A stretch of 31,326 nucleotides of DNA from NCBI GenBank assembly GCA_047614125.1, contig JBLHHI010000024.1, positions 1-31,326 of the forward strand, given 5' to 3'. Shown one piece after another: positions 16,341 through 24,979 of the stretch. A program made the translations under genes and the position numbers. The number at the start of each line of letters is the position of its first letter. Position 1 is the first letter of the stretch. The notes under the pieces are model-generated. The model had not been told where the DNA came from, did no database searches, and was given only the letters and a program-made list of their open reading frames with translations. The stretch comes from JBLHHI01 sp047614125. GTDB taxonomy: Bacteria > Bacteroidota > Bacteroidia > NS11-12g > UBA9320.

Positions 16341-16574
16341 ATGGCAGACAGAAAAACAAAGCAAGGTAGACCAGCAACTAAACCAGTTGAAAAGAGAAAA
16401 GCCTACTATGTTACCGTGAAGGTGATTAACACCATGAACAATACTTCAAGTAATGTTCTTATCAGCAGAGATACAAAAGCCGAAATTAAGCAACTGCTTC
16501 GCCACTCGAAGCAAGATGTTGAGTTTTTAGGATATTGGAATGGCAAGCAATACGAAAAAGTGAGCCTGAATTAA
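16341..16574 (+). CDS. Small basic protein of unknown function
   Basis: A 77-residue protein I do not recognise. The first 20 residues (MADRKTKQGRPATKPVEKRK) are basic and likely unstructured; residues 21-77 (AYYVTVKVINT to YEKVSLN) look like a compact alpha-beta domain with alternating beta strands around a helix containing KAEIKQLLRHSK. No signal peptide, membrane span or cysteine. It is probably a monocistronic gene, since it has a promoter-like element upstream and a very strong intrinsic terminator beginning 21 bases after its stop. The basic tail hints at nucleic-acid binding, which is inference only. Confidence 0.75.
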   Translation: MADRKTKQGRPATKPVEKRKAYYVTVKVINTMNNTSSNVLISRDTKAEIKQLLRHSKQDVEFLGYWNGKQYEKVSLN

Positions 16575-16580
16575 AGAAAT

Positions 16581-17798
16581 ATGACTAAGATTAGAAAGGA
16601 GCGTACAGTAACCGTACGCTCCTTTTTTTTGCCTTTGCGGGAATATGTTTCATCTTTTAGCCAACAATTCTGGCTTTTGTGTTTATGTTCTTTTTTTTAC
16701 TTCTTTAGCTTTAATTTAATAATACCTCAACTATCCGAGGTAATCTCGGATCTTGGAGGTGCAGGCTATAAAGGACTCATCTTTGGTATTTTTGCCTTAT
16801 CGGCACTCATATCTCGTCCATTTAGCGGCAAATTGGTTGACCATATTGGCCGAAAGCCCGTCATCTTGACAGGCATTAGCATTGCAATTGCGGTTACTTT
16901 TTTATACCCGTTTGTTGGTACCGTATTTGGTTTTCTTGTATTGCGCTTTGCACATGGATTTTCTGCTGGATTTGCTCCTACAGGCACCACTGGCGCCGTA
17001 GCCGATTTGGTTCCAAGCCATCGTCGAGGCGAGGCAATGGGCATGCTGGGCATGCTTAATAACGTTGGCATGAGCATAAGTCCGGCCTTTGGTAGCGAAG
17101 TGGCAATTGCTTTTGGTAATACGTGGATGTTTATCAGTTCTTCGGCCTTTGCTGTACTCGCTCTTTTGCCCTATTTCTGGCTAAAAGAATCTGGACCGAA
17201 ACAGGAGAAATTTAGATTGAAGCACCTTTTGATAAAGGTGGAAGACTTGTTTGAACCTCTGGTGAAAAAACAAGGGCTGATAATGGTTCTTTCCGTGATA
17301 ACCTTTGGGGCCATCATTACCTTGGTGCCCGATATGTGCGATGCCTATGGGATAAAACGCAGAGGGTACATTTTTACCGCCATCACCATTCCTTCAATAG
17401 CTATGCGCTTGTTTAGCGGTAAATGGAGCGATGTGTTTGGAAGAGAAGTCGTAATGGTTGTTGGCTTATCGCTACTGATCGTATCCAATATCTTGTTTGC
17501 CATGGTGGAAGGCCCGTTAAGCTTTTTTACTGCTGCCGTGGTTTTTGGTTTATCGACAGGAGTTAATTCACCAACCATTTTTGCTTGGGTAGTGGATAAG
17601 GCAAATCCAAAATTTTTGGGAAGAGGTATTTCAACTTTATTCATTTGCCTTGAGTTGGGCATCATCATCGGTTCGGTGGGGTCGGCATTCGTATATAACA
17701 ACAACCCGAACAATTTTAAATTCGCTTTTTTGTTTTGCTGTATATTCAGCTTTGGAGCGTTGTATGTTGTTTGGAAAGCCTTCCGAAAATCCAAATAG
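16581..17798 (+). CDS. Major facilitator superfamily transporter
   Basis: A 405-residue transporter (from the ATG at 16581) with about 12 membrane helices. The MFS loop signature is seen as FSGKLVDHIGRKPVIL in the first half and FSGKWSDVFGREVVMVV in the second half. FAHGFSAGFAPTGTTGAVADLVPSHRRGEAMGM is the helix 4-5 region. The substrate cannot be named; the family is mostly drug or small-molecule efflux. The start is uncertain: the first 17 codons form the strong terminator of the gene before. In-frame TTG codons at 16629 and 16635, directly after the T run, would give about 389 or 387 residues and still keep all membrane helices, and TTG starts are common in this window. Confidence 0.9.
   Translation: MTKIRKERTVTVRSFFLPLREYVSSFSQQFWLLCLCSFFYFFSFNLIIPQLSEVISDLGGAGYKGLIFGIFALSALISRPFSGKLVDHIGRKPVILTGISIAIAVTFLYPFVGTVFGFLVLRFAHGFSAGFAPTGTTGAVADLVPSHRRGEAMGMLGMLNNVGMSISPAFGSEVAIAFGNTWMFISSSAFAVLALLPYFWLKESGPKQEKFRLKHLLIKVEDLFEPLVKKQGLIMVLSVITFGAIITLVPDMCDAYGIKRRGYIFTAITIPSIAMRLFSGKWSDVFGREVVMVVGLSLLIVSNILFAMVEGPLSFFTAAVVFGLSTGVNSPTIFAWVVDKANPKFLGRGISTLFICLELGIIIGSVGSAFVYNNNPNNFKFAFLFCCIFSFGALYVVWKAFRKSK
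16595..16630 (+). terminator. Strong intrinsic terminator after the 77-residue gene
   Basis: Twelve-base perfect stem AAAGGAGCGTAC (16595-16606) with GTACGCTCCTTT (16614-16625), loop AGTAACC, and a run of eight T at 16623-16630. It lies inside the first 17 codons of the MFS reading frame if that frame begins at its only early ATG (16581). Confidence 0.9.
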
Positions 17799-17903
17799 TC
17801 TATTTATAATTATTCTAAATAGGGCAATCCATGTTCAATCCCTTGTGCAATGGGCTTGCACGCTCAAATACCTGTGCGTAAAGCGTGTATAAATTTCCTA
17901 TAT

Positions 17904-17937
17904 TTTGAATGGTAAAACCCCCAAAACACTAATTTTG
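17904..17937 (+). promoter_or_regulatory. Promoter of the nqr operon
   Basis: TTTG at 17904-17907 and TAATTTTG at 17930-17937, 22 bases apart, match the Bacteroidota consensus (TTG, 17-23 bases, TAnnTTTG). Predicted start about 17944, roughly 20 bases before the ATG of nqrA. The best promoter candidate in the window. Confidence 0.6.
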
Positions 17938-17962
17938 CACCCGTTTGCAAATGCAGCATGGT

Positions 17963-19303
17963 ATGAGTAAAGTGTTTAGAATTAAAAAAGGGAAAGACAT
18001 TCCTTTAGATGGTTTGGCAGCAAAGAGCCTACAAGGTAATAAGATGCCCAGTTCCGCAGCCCTTAAGCCCACCGATTTCCGAAATCTAATTCCAAAGCTT
18101 GAGGTTAAAGCTGGAATGGAAGTAAAGGCTGGGGATGTATTATTTTATGATAAATCGAATCCTCAGATAAAATTCACCTCTCCTGTTAGTGGAGAAGTGG
18201 CCGAGGTGGTTCGAGGTGAGCGCAGAGCCATTCAAGAAATTCGAGTTTTGTTGGATCAAAACATAGGCTACAAAGCTTTTGATACGGGTTCTGCAAATTC
18301 TCGAGAAGGCGCAAAAGAACTGCTCTTAGATTCTGGATTGTGGCCATTTATGGTTGAGCGACCCTTTGGTGTTATTGCTAACCCCGATGAAACGCCAAAG
18401 GCAATTCACATATCTTGCTTCGATTCATCTCCACTCGCACCCGATTATACCTTTACATTAGAAGGGGAGTCAGCAGCTTTTGCTCGAGGCATCAGCTTGT
18501 TAAAACTATTGACAAATGGCGCAGTTCATATTAACGTTGATGGAAGCAAGCCAAAACCATCTTTTATTTCTGATGCAAAGGGTGCAATCATATCCGAATT
18601 TATTGGGCCACACCCGGCAGGCTTGGTTGGGGTCCAAATTCATCACATTGATGCCATAAATAAAGGAGACATAGTATGGACTTTGAATCCACAATCCGTT
18701 GTGTTTATAGGTCGTTTAATGATCAATGGGCACGTTGATCTGCGTAAAAAAATTGCGGTTGCTGGATCACAAGCGAACAATCCTTCCTATGTAGAAACCA
18801 TTCATGGTGCAAACATCGAAAACTTGGTTGGGAAACTTAAAGAAGGCAATACACGGATAATTAGCGGAGGAATTTTAACAGGTACCAAAATCGGTTCAAA
18901 AGGATATTTGGGCTTTCACGACAATGGAATATTGGCCATTCCCGAAGGAGATCATTTTGAGTTCTTAGGATGGTTGTTCCCTTCGTATGCTCGACCTACG
19001 ATCAGCAATTCATTGCCAATTTCTAAGTTTTTAAAGAAGAGTTTTGCGGCCAATACAAACATGCACGGTGAAGAGCGCGCATTTGTTGTTTCTGGCGAAT
19101 ATGAGAAAGTACTTCCAATGGATATTCTTCCAGTTCAATTGCTAAAGGCAACACTGGCGCAAGATCTAGAGGCCATGGAGAACTTGGGGATATACGAAGT
19201 GATTGAAGAAGATTTGGCGCTGTGCGAGTTTGTTTGTACTTCAAAAATTGAAGTTCAACAAATATTGAGCGATGGTATTAAATTAATGGAAGAGGAGTCA
19301 TAA
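17963..19303 (+). CDS. nqrA: Na+-translocating NADH:quinone reductase subunit A
   Basis: A 446-residue peripheral subunit of Na+-NQR, the respiratory sodium pump that oxidises NADH and reduces quinone; NqrA lies on the cytoplasmic side and is placed near the quinone site. The ATG at 17963 begins SKVFRIKKGKDIPLDG, the family start; the frame extends six codons to a TTG at 17945, which overlaps the promoter zone. Later motifs: VKAGMEVKAGDVLFYDK (biotinyl-lipoyl-like fold) and IHHIDAINKGDIVWTLNPQ. First of seven genes, followed by nqrB after eight bases. Confidence 0.96.
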   Translation: MSKVFRIKKGKDIPLDGLAAKSLQGNKMPSSAALKPTDFRNLIPKLEVKAGMEVKAGDVLFYDKSNPQIKFTSPVSGEVAEVVRGERRAIQEIRVLLDQNIGYKAFDTGSANSREGAKELLLDSGLWPFMVERPFGVIANPDETPKAIHISCFDSSPLAPDYTFTLEGESAAFARGISLLKLLTNGAVHINVDGSKPKPSFISDAKGAIISEFIGPHPAGLVGVQIHHIDAINKGDIVWTLNPQSVVFIGRLMINGHVDLRKKIAVAGSQANNPSYVETIHGANIENLVGKLKEGNTRIISGGILTGTKIGSKGYLGFHDNGILAIPEGDHFEFLGWLFPSYARPTISNSLPISKFLKKSFAANTNMHGEERAFVVSGEYEKVLPMDILPVQLLKATLAQDLEAMENLGIYEVIEEDLALCEFVCTSKIEVQQILSDGIKLMEEES

Positions 19304-19311
19304 AATTAAAC

Positions 19312-20454
19312 ATGAAGTTTTTACGAAATACGCTTGATAAAATAAAGCCAAACTTTGAGAAAGGTGGGAAGTTGCACTTCCTACATTCGAGTTTTGATGC
19401 TTTTGAAACCTTCCTGTTTGTTCCCAACCACACTACCAAAAAAGGAGCACACATTCGGGATGGAATTGACCTAAAACGAACCATGTTTTTTGTGGTACTC
19501 GCGCTCATTCCATGTACAATTTTTGGAATGTGGAATGTTGGTTATCAGCATTTCCAGTTTTTGGGTCAAGAATCTACCTTACTTGAGAACTTTATCTATG
19601 GATCGCTCAAGGTGCTTCCAATCATTATCGTTTCGTACGTGGTTGGACTTGGAATTGAATTTGCTTTTTGTCAAATCAATGGCCATGCGGTAAATGAAGG
19701 ATTTTTAGTTTCTGGAATGTTAATTCCACTCATCTTGCCAGCAGACATCCCATTGTGGATGGTTGCTGTAGCTACTGCCTTTGCCGTAATTGTTGGCAAA
19801 GAAGTATTTGGCGGAACTGGCATGAATATTTTAAACCCTGCGCTCACAGCTCGAGTATTTTTATACATTGCCTATCCAGGAGAAATGGCTGGAGAAATTT
19901 GGACTTCCGGGGTAGATGCTGCATCGGGTGCCACCTATCTTGGAGTTTTAGGAAGCGGCGAACTGGAAGCTATGCAATCACTTACCGTTAATACTTACGA
20001 TGCCTTCATGGGCTTTATACCGGGCTCTATTGGGGAAACTTCCGCTTTGATGTGTTTAATAGGAGCAGCCTTTTTAATTGTAACCGGCATTGGTAGTTGG
20101 AGGATTATGCTGTCTACCGCGGTTGGAGCCCTTCTAATGGGCGGAATATTAAACATGGTTGGCGGCAACCCGTACTACGATCTTCCAGCATTTCAACATT
20201 TAATTATTGGTGGATTTGCATTTGGGGCTGTGTTTATGGCCACGGATCCAGTATCTGCTGCTCAAACCGCTACAGGTAAAATTGTTTACGGCTTACTCAT
20301 AGGTATCTTAACAGTATTGATACGAGTATTCAACCCAGCTTATCCTGAAGGAATTATGTTCGCCATACTTTTCATGAACGTAATGGCTCCTTTGGTAGAT
20401 TATACAATTGTTAACGCAAACATTAAAAGAAGATTAAATCGTGTCAAAGCTTAA
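19312..20454 (+). CDS. nqrB: Na+-NQR subunit B
   Basis: A 380-residue integral membrane subunit with about ten helices, carrying a covalent FMN and part of the sodium path. The FMN site is SGAT at 205-208, so T208 should be the flavin-bearing residue. VGKEVFGGTGMNILNPALTARVFLY and GFAFGAVFMATDPVSA are conserved membrane segments. Start ATG at 19312. It overlaps nqrC by 14 bases. Confidence 0.97.
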   Translation: MKFLRNTLDKIKPNFEKGGKLHFLHSSFDAFETFLFVPNHTTKKGAHIRDGIDLKRTMFFVVLALIPCTIFGMWNVGYQHFQFLGQESTLLENFIYGSLKVLPIIIVSYVVGLGIEFAFCQINGHAVNEGFLVSGMLIPLILPADIPLWMVAVATAFAVIVGKEVFGGTGMNILNPALTARVFLYIAYPGEMAGEIWTSGVDAASGATYLGVLGSGELEAMQSLTVNTYDAFMGFIPGSIGETSALMCLIGAAFLIVTGIGSWRIMLSTAVGALLMGGILNMVGGNPYYDLPAFQHLIIGGFAFGAVFMATDPVSAAQTATGKIVYGLLIGILTVLIRVFNPAYPEGIMFAILFMNVMAPLVDYTIVNANIKRRLNRVKA

Positions 20455-21205
20455 TAAAAATTCAGAAAGCTACATCTTTGGTTTTGCCCTAGTGGTTATC
20501 ATCTTATGTGGCGTATTACTTTCAACTGTTTCTGGTGCATTGGCAGAGAAACAGAAGGAAGAGCGAGAGCTCGAACGAATGCGGTTTATTCTAAAATCTG
20601 CCTTAGATGGAGAACGAATTGATACGCTCAGCAAGCCATCTGTTGCTCTTTTGTACGGCAAAATTGTTAAAGAATCCGTTTTGAATCAAAATGGGGAAGT
20701 GGTTGAAGGAAAGATGGTAAATGAGGTTGTTGTTGCAAAAGAGTATAAAAAATTGGATAAACAAGGGAAGCTCAATGAGGATATAATGTACTTACCACTG
20801 TATACAGTGATGAGCGAAACCAATGTAGAGGAGATTAGTTCGTATGTTGTTCCAACATTTGGTTACGGTCTTTGGGATAATATTTGGGCTTATGTAGCCA
20901 TCCAAAAAGATTTTAACACCATTCAGGGCGTTGTATTGGATCACAAGGGCGAAACGCCTGGTTTGGGAGCTCGAATAACGGAAGATAAAGTTCAAAACCG
21001 GTTTCAAAACAAGAAGATATACGACGAGAACCAAAACCTTGTTTCCGTTAAAATGATGAAGGGTGAAAACACAACGGATTACTCAGATAAACCACACAAA
21101 GTTGATGGACTATCTGGAGCCACACTTACCGCCAACGGGGTAAGCAAGATGTTTGCAGTTTATTTGAAACTGTACGAGCCATACATCCAAAAAAATAAAA
21201 ATTAG
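20441..21205 (+). CDS. nqrC: Na+-NQR subunit C
   Basis: A 254-residue subunit with one N-terminal membrane helix (YIFGFALVVIILCGVLLSTV) and a periplasmic FMN-binding domain. VDGLSGATLTANG holds the FMN attachment site at S225-T228. GETPGLGARI is the other family motif. It starts with GTG inside the end of nqrB, the only sensible start, which implies coupled translation. Confidence 0.96.
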   Translation: MSKLNKNSESYIFGFALVVIILCGVLLSTVSGALAEKQKEERELERMRFILKSALDGERIDTLSKPSVALLYGKIVKESVLNQNGEVVEGKMVNEVVVAKEYKKLDKQGKLNEDIMYLPLYTVMSETNVEEISSYVVPTFGYGLWDNIWAYVAIQKDFNTIQGVVLDHKGETPGLGARITEDKVQNRFQNKKIYDENQNLVSVKMMKGENTTDYSDKPHKVDGLSGATLTANGVSKMFAVYLKLYEPYIQKNKN

Positions 21206-21215
21206 CCTGAGCGTT

Positions 21216-21884
21216 ATGAGTACAGAAACTATAAGCACAGTGGTAGAAAAAGAGGTTGCAAAAACCTCTGAACCACTTTTCTCAAAAAAGAATAGAAAGC
21301 TGATCAAGAATCCGCTCGATGCAGATAATCCTATAACGGTGCAAGTTTTGGGCGTGTGTTCAGCACTTGCGGTAACAGTTAAACTTGTACCAACCTTGTA
21401 CATGTGTGTTTCGGTATTGCTTGTATTGATTTTTGCCAATTTGACGATTTCATTAATGCGAAACGTCATTCCAGGTCGAATTCGAATTATTGTGCAGCTC
21501 TTAATTGTTGCGTCGCTGGTTGCCGTTGTTGATCAAGTGCTTCAAGCATATGTCTTCCAAGTATCAAAAACTTTGTCGGTATTTGTTGGATTGATTATTA
21601 CCAATTGCATCATCATGGGGCGCTTGGAAGCCTTTGCAATGGCCAACAAGCCGTGGCCATCGGTTTTGGACGCTATTGGCAATGGGTTAGGCTATTCGGT
21701 TATTTTAATTGCCGTAGCATTCTTTAGAGAACTATTTGGCAGTGGCTCTTTGTTTGGATATTCCATCTTTGGAGAGAGCTATACGGGTAATGGTGTGATG
21801 ATGAGCCCGGTAGGTGCAGCCATTGTACTTGGTTTGCTTATTTGGGCGCAACGAGCGCGAAACGGTTATTCTGAAGAGTCTTAA
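21216..21884 (+). CDS. nqrD: Na+-NQR subunit D
   Basis: A 222-residue membrane subunit with about six helices; NqrD and NqrE are mirror-like paralogues holding an iron centre between them. KNPLDADNPITVQVLGVCSALAVT carries the first conserved cysteine (in GVCSALAV) and VGLIITNCIIMGR the second, both expected iron ligands. FFRELFGSGSLFG is the conserved loop. About 35 extra residues precede the usual family start, compared with Vibrio NqrD. Confidence 0.96.
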   Translation: MSTETISTVVEKEVAKTSEPLFSKKNRKLIKNPLDADNPITVQVLGVCSALAVTVKLVPTLYMCVSVLLVLIFANLTISLMRNVIPGRIRIIVQLLIVASLVAVVDQVLQAYVFQVSKTLSVFVGLIITNCIIMGRLEAFAMANKPWPSVLDAIGNGLGYSVILIAVAFFRELFGSGSLFGYSIFGESYTGNGVMMSPVGAAIVLGLLIWAQRARNGYSEES

Positions 21885-21921
21885 TGGATGCTTCAATTAT
21901 TAATGAATTAAAAACGACAAC

Positions 21922-22575
21922 GTGTTAGAACAATATTTAAACATCGGTCTGAAATCCATCTTCGTTGAAAACATGATTTTCTCAGTTTTCTTGGGGATGT
22001 GTTCGTATTTGGCAGTTTCTAAAAAAATAAGCACGGCAATTGGTCTTGGAATGGCGGTAACCTTTGTTTTGGTTATGACCGTTCCATTAAACTGGTTGGC
22101 GTATAACTACATCATTAAGGAAGGCGGGTTATCTTGGTTAAATACACTTGGTGTATCTAAAGAATTTGCAGATTTTGCTACCGTAGATTTGGAAGTTCTT
22201 AAGTTCATCATCTTCATTGCGGTTGTTGCAGCCTTTGTACAATTAACCGAAATGGCCGTAGAAAAGCTGTCGCCCGCGCTCTATACAGCACTTGGAATAT
22301 TTTTGCCTCTTATAGCAGTAAATTGTTCCATCTTAGGTGCTGCCTTGTTTTTGCCGGGTAAAGATTTCACCTTCAGTCAAAGCGCGGTATATGGATTGGG
22401 TTCTGGTATTGGATGGTTTCTAGCCGTTGTGGCCTTGGCCGCCATACGAGAGAAACTGGCATATTCAAACGTGCCAAAGCCATTGCGTGGTTTGGGCATA
22501 ACCTTTATAACCGTGGGGTTGATGGCCTTTGCCTTTTTAAGTTTTATTGGATTTAAACTACCATTTGGAGAGTAA
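21922..22575 (+). CDS. nqrE: Na+-NQR subunit E
   Basis: A 217-residue membrane subunit with about six helices. LKSIFVENMIFSVFLGMCSYLAVSK and IFLPLIAVNCSILGAALF carry the two conserved cysteines that complete the iron site with NqrD. It begins with GTG at 21922, 37 bases after nqrD. nqrF begins two bases after its stop. Confidence 0.96.
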   Translation: MLEQYLNIGLKSIFVENMIFSVFLGMCSYLAVSKKISTAIGLGMAVTFVLVMTVPLNWLAYNYIIKEGGLSWLNTLGVSKEFADFATVDLEVLKFIIFIAVVAAFVQLTEMAVEKLSPALYTALGIFLPLIAVNCSILGAALFLPGKDFTFSQSAVYGLGSGIGWFLAVVALAAIREKLAYSNVPKPLRGLGITFITVGLMAFAFLSFIGFKLPFGE

Positions 22576-22577
22576 AT

Positions 22578-23903
22578 ATGATGTTTTTAGAAATAAATTC
22601 AGCCGTTGTAATCACCTCAGCCGTCGTTTTGGCTGTTGTCATCCTCTTACTAGTTTTAATGTTGCAGGTTGCTGCAAAGAGACTGGTTAATTCGGGAAAT
22701 GTTAAGATAACCATTAATGGCGAGAAAACAATTGAGGTTGCTGCAGGTACTACATTGTTGAATACCTTATCAAGCGAGGCTATTTTTCTTCCTTCTGCAT
22801 GTGGTGGGGGTGGTACTTGTGCCATGTGTACATGCCAAATTTTTGAAGGTGGTGGCGACATTCTTCCAACAGAAACTGGCCACATTAAACGAAAAGATCA
22901 AAAGGATAACTGGAGGTTGGCTTGCCAAGTAAAGGTGAAGAACGACATGAAAATTGGCATTCCAGAAGAGATCTTTGGCATTAAGAAGTGGGAATGTGAG
23001 GTTATTCGAAATTATAACGTTGCCTCTTTCATCAAAGAGTTTGTGGTTAAATTGCCGGAAGGCGAAACATTGGATTTTGAAGCCGGTGGTTACATTCAAA
23101 TCGATGTACCTGAAATTACCATTAACTTTAAAGACATTGACATTACGGCCCACCCTGAGTTGGTGGACGATGGAAGAGACCCAATGGATTTTAAAGCAGA
23201 ATGGGATAAATATGGCTTGTGGGACTTGAAAATGGTGAACGATGAACCAATTTTTAGAGCATACTCGATGGCAAATCATCCAGCCGAAGGAAATATTGTG
23301 ATGTTGAACATCCGAATTGCCACTCCACCTTGGGATCGCAAATCCAATAAATGGATGGATGTTAATCCAGGCATTTGTTCTTCGTATGTGTTTGGATGCA
23401 AAAACGGAGATAAAGTAACCATCTCTGGACCGTATGGAGAATTCTTCATTAAAGAAACGGGCTCAGAAATGGTATACATTGGTGGTGGTGCAGGAATGGC
23501 TCCAATGCGTTCCCACCTTTTCCATTTATTTCACACTTTAAATACTGGTAGAAAAGTTGCGTATTGGTATGGTGGACGATCAAAACGAGAGCTCTTTTAT
23601 TTAGACCACTTCCGTAAAATGGAAGAGGAATTCTCTAATTTTAGTTTCCATGTGGTTCTTTCAGAGCCAATGCCAGAGGACAATTGGAAGCCTAAAACAG
23701 ATGTGGATGATAAAAATGGAGATGGTTTTGTTGGTTTTGTACATCAAGCAGTTATTGATCAATACCTCACCAAGCATGACGCTCCAGAAGACATTGAGTT
23801 TTATTTCTGTGGACCGCCACTTATGAATCAAGCTGTTTTAAAAATGTGCGACGATTGGGGAGTGCCACCAGAAAATGTATCCTTTGATGACTTTGGAGGA
23901 TAA
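22578..23903 (+). CDS. nqrF: Na+-NQR subunit F, NADH dehydrogenase
   Basis: A 441-residue subunit: one N-terminal membrane helix (about 8-32), a 2Fe-2S ferredoxin domain with ligands C75, C81, C84 and C116, then FAD- and NADH-binding domains. FAD binding is shown by FRAYSMANHP and the NADH domain by YIGGGAGMAPMRSHLFHLF and FYFCGPPLMNQAVL; the end WGVPPENVSFDDFGG is typical. It is the electron entry point of the complex. ATG 22578 is used; a second ATG follows at once. A terminator-like hairpin lies just after its stop. Confidence 0.97.
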   Translation: MMFLEINSAVVITSAVVLAVVILLLVLMLQVAAKRLVNSGNVKITINGEKTIEVAAGTTLLNTLSSEAIFLPSACGGGGTCAMCTCQIFEGGGDILPTETGHIKRKDQKDNWRLACQVKVKNDMKIGIPEEIFGIKKWECEVIRNYNVASFIKEFVVKLPEGETLDFEAGGYIQIDVPEITINFKDIDITAHPELVDDGRDPMDFKAEWDKYGLWDLKMVNDEPIFRAYSMANHPAEGNIVMLNIRIATPPWDRKSNKWMDVNPGICSSYVFGCKNGDKVTISGPYGEFFIKETGSEMVYIGGGAGMAPMRSHLFHLFHTLNTGRKVAYWYGGRSKRELFYLDHFRKMEEEFSNFSFHVVLSEPMPEDNWKPKTDVDDKNGDGFVGFVHQAVIDQYLTKHDAPEDIEFYFCGPPLMNQAVLKMCDDWGVPPENVSFDDFGG

Positions 23904-23904
23904 A

Positions 23905-24957
23905 TTGAGAAAGTTAACAAAATACAAGGCTGAGACTTACTTCTCAGCCTTTTGTTGTTTACAAAGGTTTGGATTTCTATGTCTTATCTTGGTTGGACTT
24001 GGATCTTGCAATGAGCGTGGAGTATCATGGTTTGAGCTTCAAGGAAATACCATGGGCACAACGTATAAAATCAGATTGCAAGCAGCCAATCCCAACCAGA
24101 TTCAAAATGGAATCGACTCCGTTCTTCTTTTGATTAATACGGCGCTCTCTACCTATGATACCAACTCGTACATAAGTTTGTTTAATAAAAGCACCGACGG
24201 TAGAGTTTTTTGGACTGGACACCCCACAGCAAAACAATATTTTGAAAACGTTTATGCCTCTTCTGTAAGCTGTTATGAAAGCACCAACGGTGCCTTCAAT
24301 CCTGCAGCTTCAACACTTTTTTCTTTGTGGGGTTTTGCAGAAGAAGAACGCTCCGGTCTTCCGGATTCAACTGCCGTATTAGAAGCGATGAGAAGTTCAA
24401 ATATGACCGACTTATTTTATGTGAATGAACATGGGGTAATTCTTAAAAGAAATCCCAAAGCCAACCTAAACTTTAATGCAAATGCAAAAGGATACGGCGT
24501 AGATGTGGTTTTTGACTATCTACATCATTTGGGAATGAAAGACTTTATGATTGAAATTGGTGGTGAAGTTCGAGCAGTGGGTATGAACAACAATGCTCAA
24601 GTGTGGAGCATCGGTATCAATACACCAGAAGCAGATGCTGCACCAGATGCTTTTATAAAAGCAGTACGGTTAAATGATCAAGCCATGGCCACTTCAGGTA
24701 ATTATAGACGATACTTTATTTTTAATAATAAAAAATACAGCCATACCATAGATCCAAGTACGGGCTACCCAACTGAAAATGACCTAATGAGTGTTTCAAT
24801 TATTGCACGTAATTGTATGGAAGCTGATGCATATGCCACGGCTTGTATGGTTCTTGGATATGAAAAAAGCGCAAAACTAATTTCTTCGCTACCTGACATA
24901 AAGGCATATTTCGTTTTGGAAGAAAAAAATGGTTATCAAATAATTGAAGTGGAATAA
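23905..24957 (+). CDS. apbE: FMN transferase ApbE, lipoprotein
   Basis: About 350 residues; attaches FMN from FAD to threonines of NqrB and NqrC outside the inner membrane, so its place after nqrF makes sense. Seen: a lipoprotein signal ending VGLGSC, then QGNTMGTTYKIRL, NFNANAKGYGVDVVFDYL, FMIEIGGEVRAVG and YSHTIDPSTGYP, plus ARNCMEADAYATACMVLG, all ApbE motifs. The start is unclear: ATG at 23875 or 23887 (inside nqrF) or TTG at 23905, two bases after the nqrF stop. The TTG is preferred because it gives a basic signal-peptide start. A perfect 10-base hairpin sits in codons 8-17. Confidence 0.92.
   Translation: MRKLTKYKAETYFSAFCCLQRFGFLCLILVGLGSCNERGVSWFELQGNTMGTTYKIRLQAANPNQIQNGIDSVLLLINTALSTYDTNSYISLFNKSTDGRVFWTGHPTAKQYFENVYASSVSCYESTNGAFNPAASTLFSLWGFAEEERSGLPDSTAVLEAMRSSNMTDLFYVNEHGVILKRNPKANLNFNANAKGYGVDVVFDYLHHLGMKDFMIEIGGEVRAVGMNNNAQVWSIGINTPEADAAPDAFIKAVRLNDQAMATSGNYRRYFIFNNKKYSHTIDPSTGYPTENDLMSVSIIARNCMEADAYATACMVLGYEKSAKLISSLPDIKAYFVLEEKNGYQIIEVE
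23926..23960 (+). terminator. Terminator-like hairpin after nqrF, inside the 5' end of apbE
   Basis: Perfect 10-base stem AAGGCTGAGA (23926-23935) with TCTCAGCCTT (23942-23951), six-base loop, then the T-rich TTGTTGTTT (23952-23960). Begins 22 bases after the nqrF stop. It may end or attenuate the nqr transcript before apbE. Every in-frame start of apbE that keeps its signal peptide lies before it. Confidence 0.65.
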
Positions 24958-24979
24958 GAAACGACCGAAAATTAAATAC

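Noticed and set aside
17801..17861. Small hairpins between the MFS gene and nqrA (CTATTTA/TAAATAG and GTGCAA/TTGCAC)
   Set aside because: Short stems without T runs; too weak to call terminators or operators.
22770..23279. 169-residue minus-strand frame within nqrF
   Set aside because: Antisense to the ferredoxin and FAD regions of nqrF, whose ligands and motifs are all present; low-complexity residue mix.
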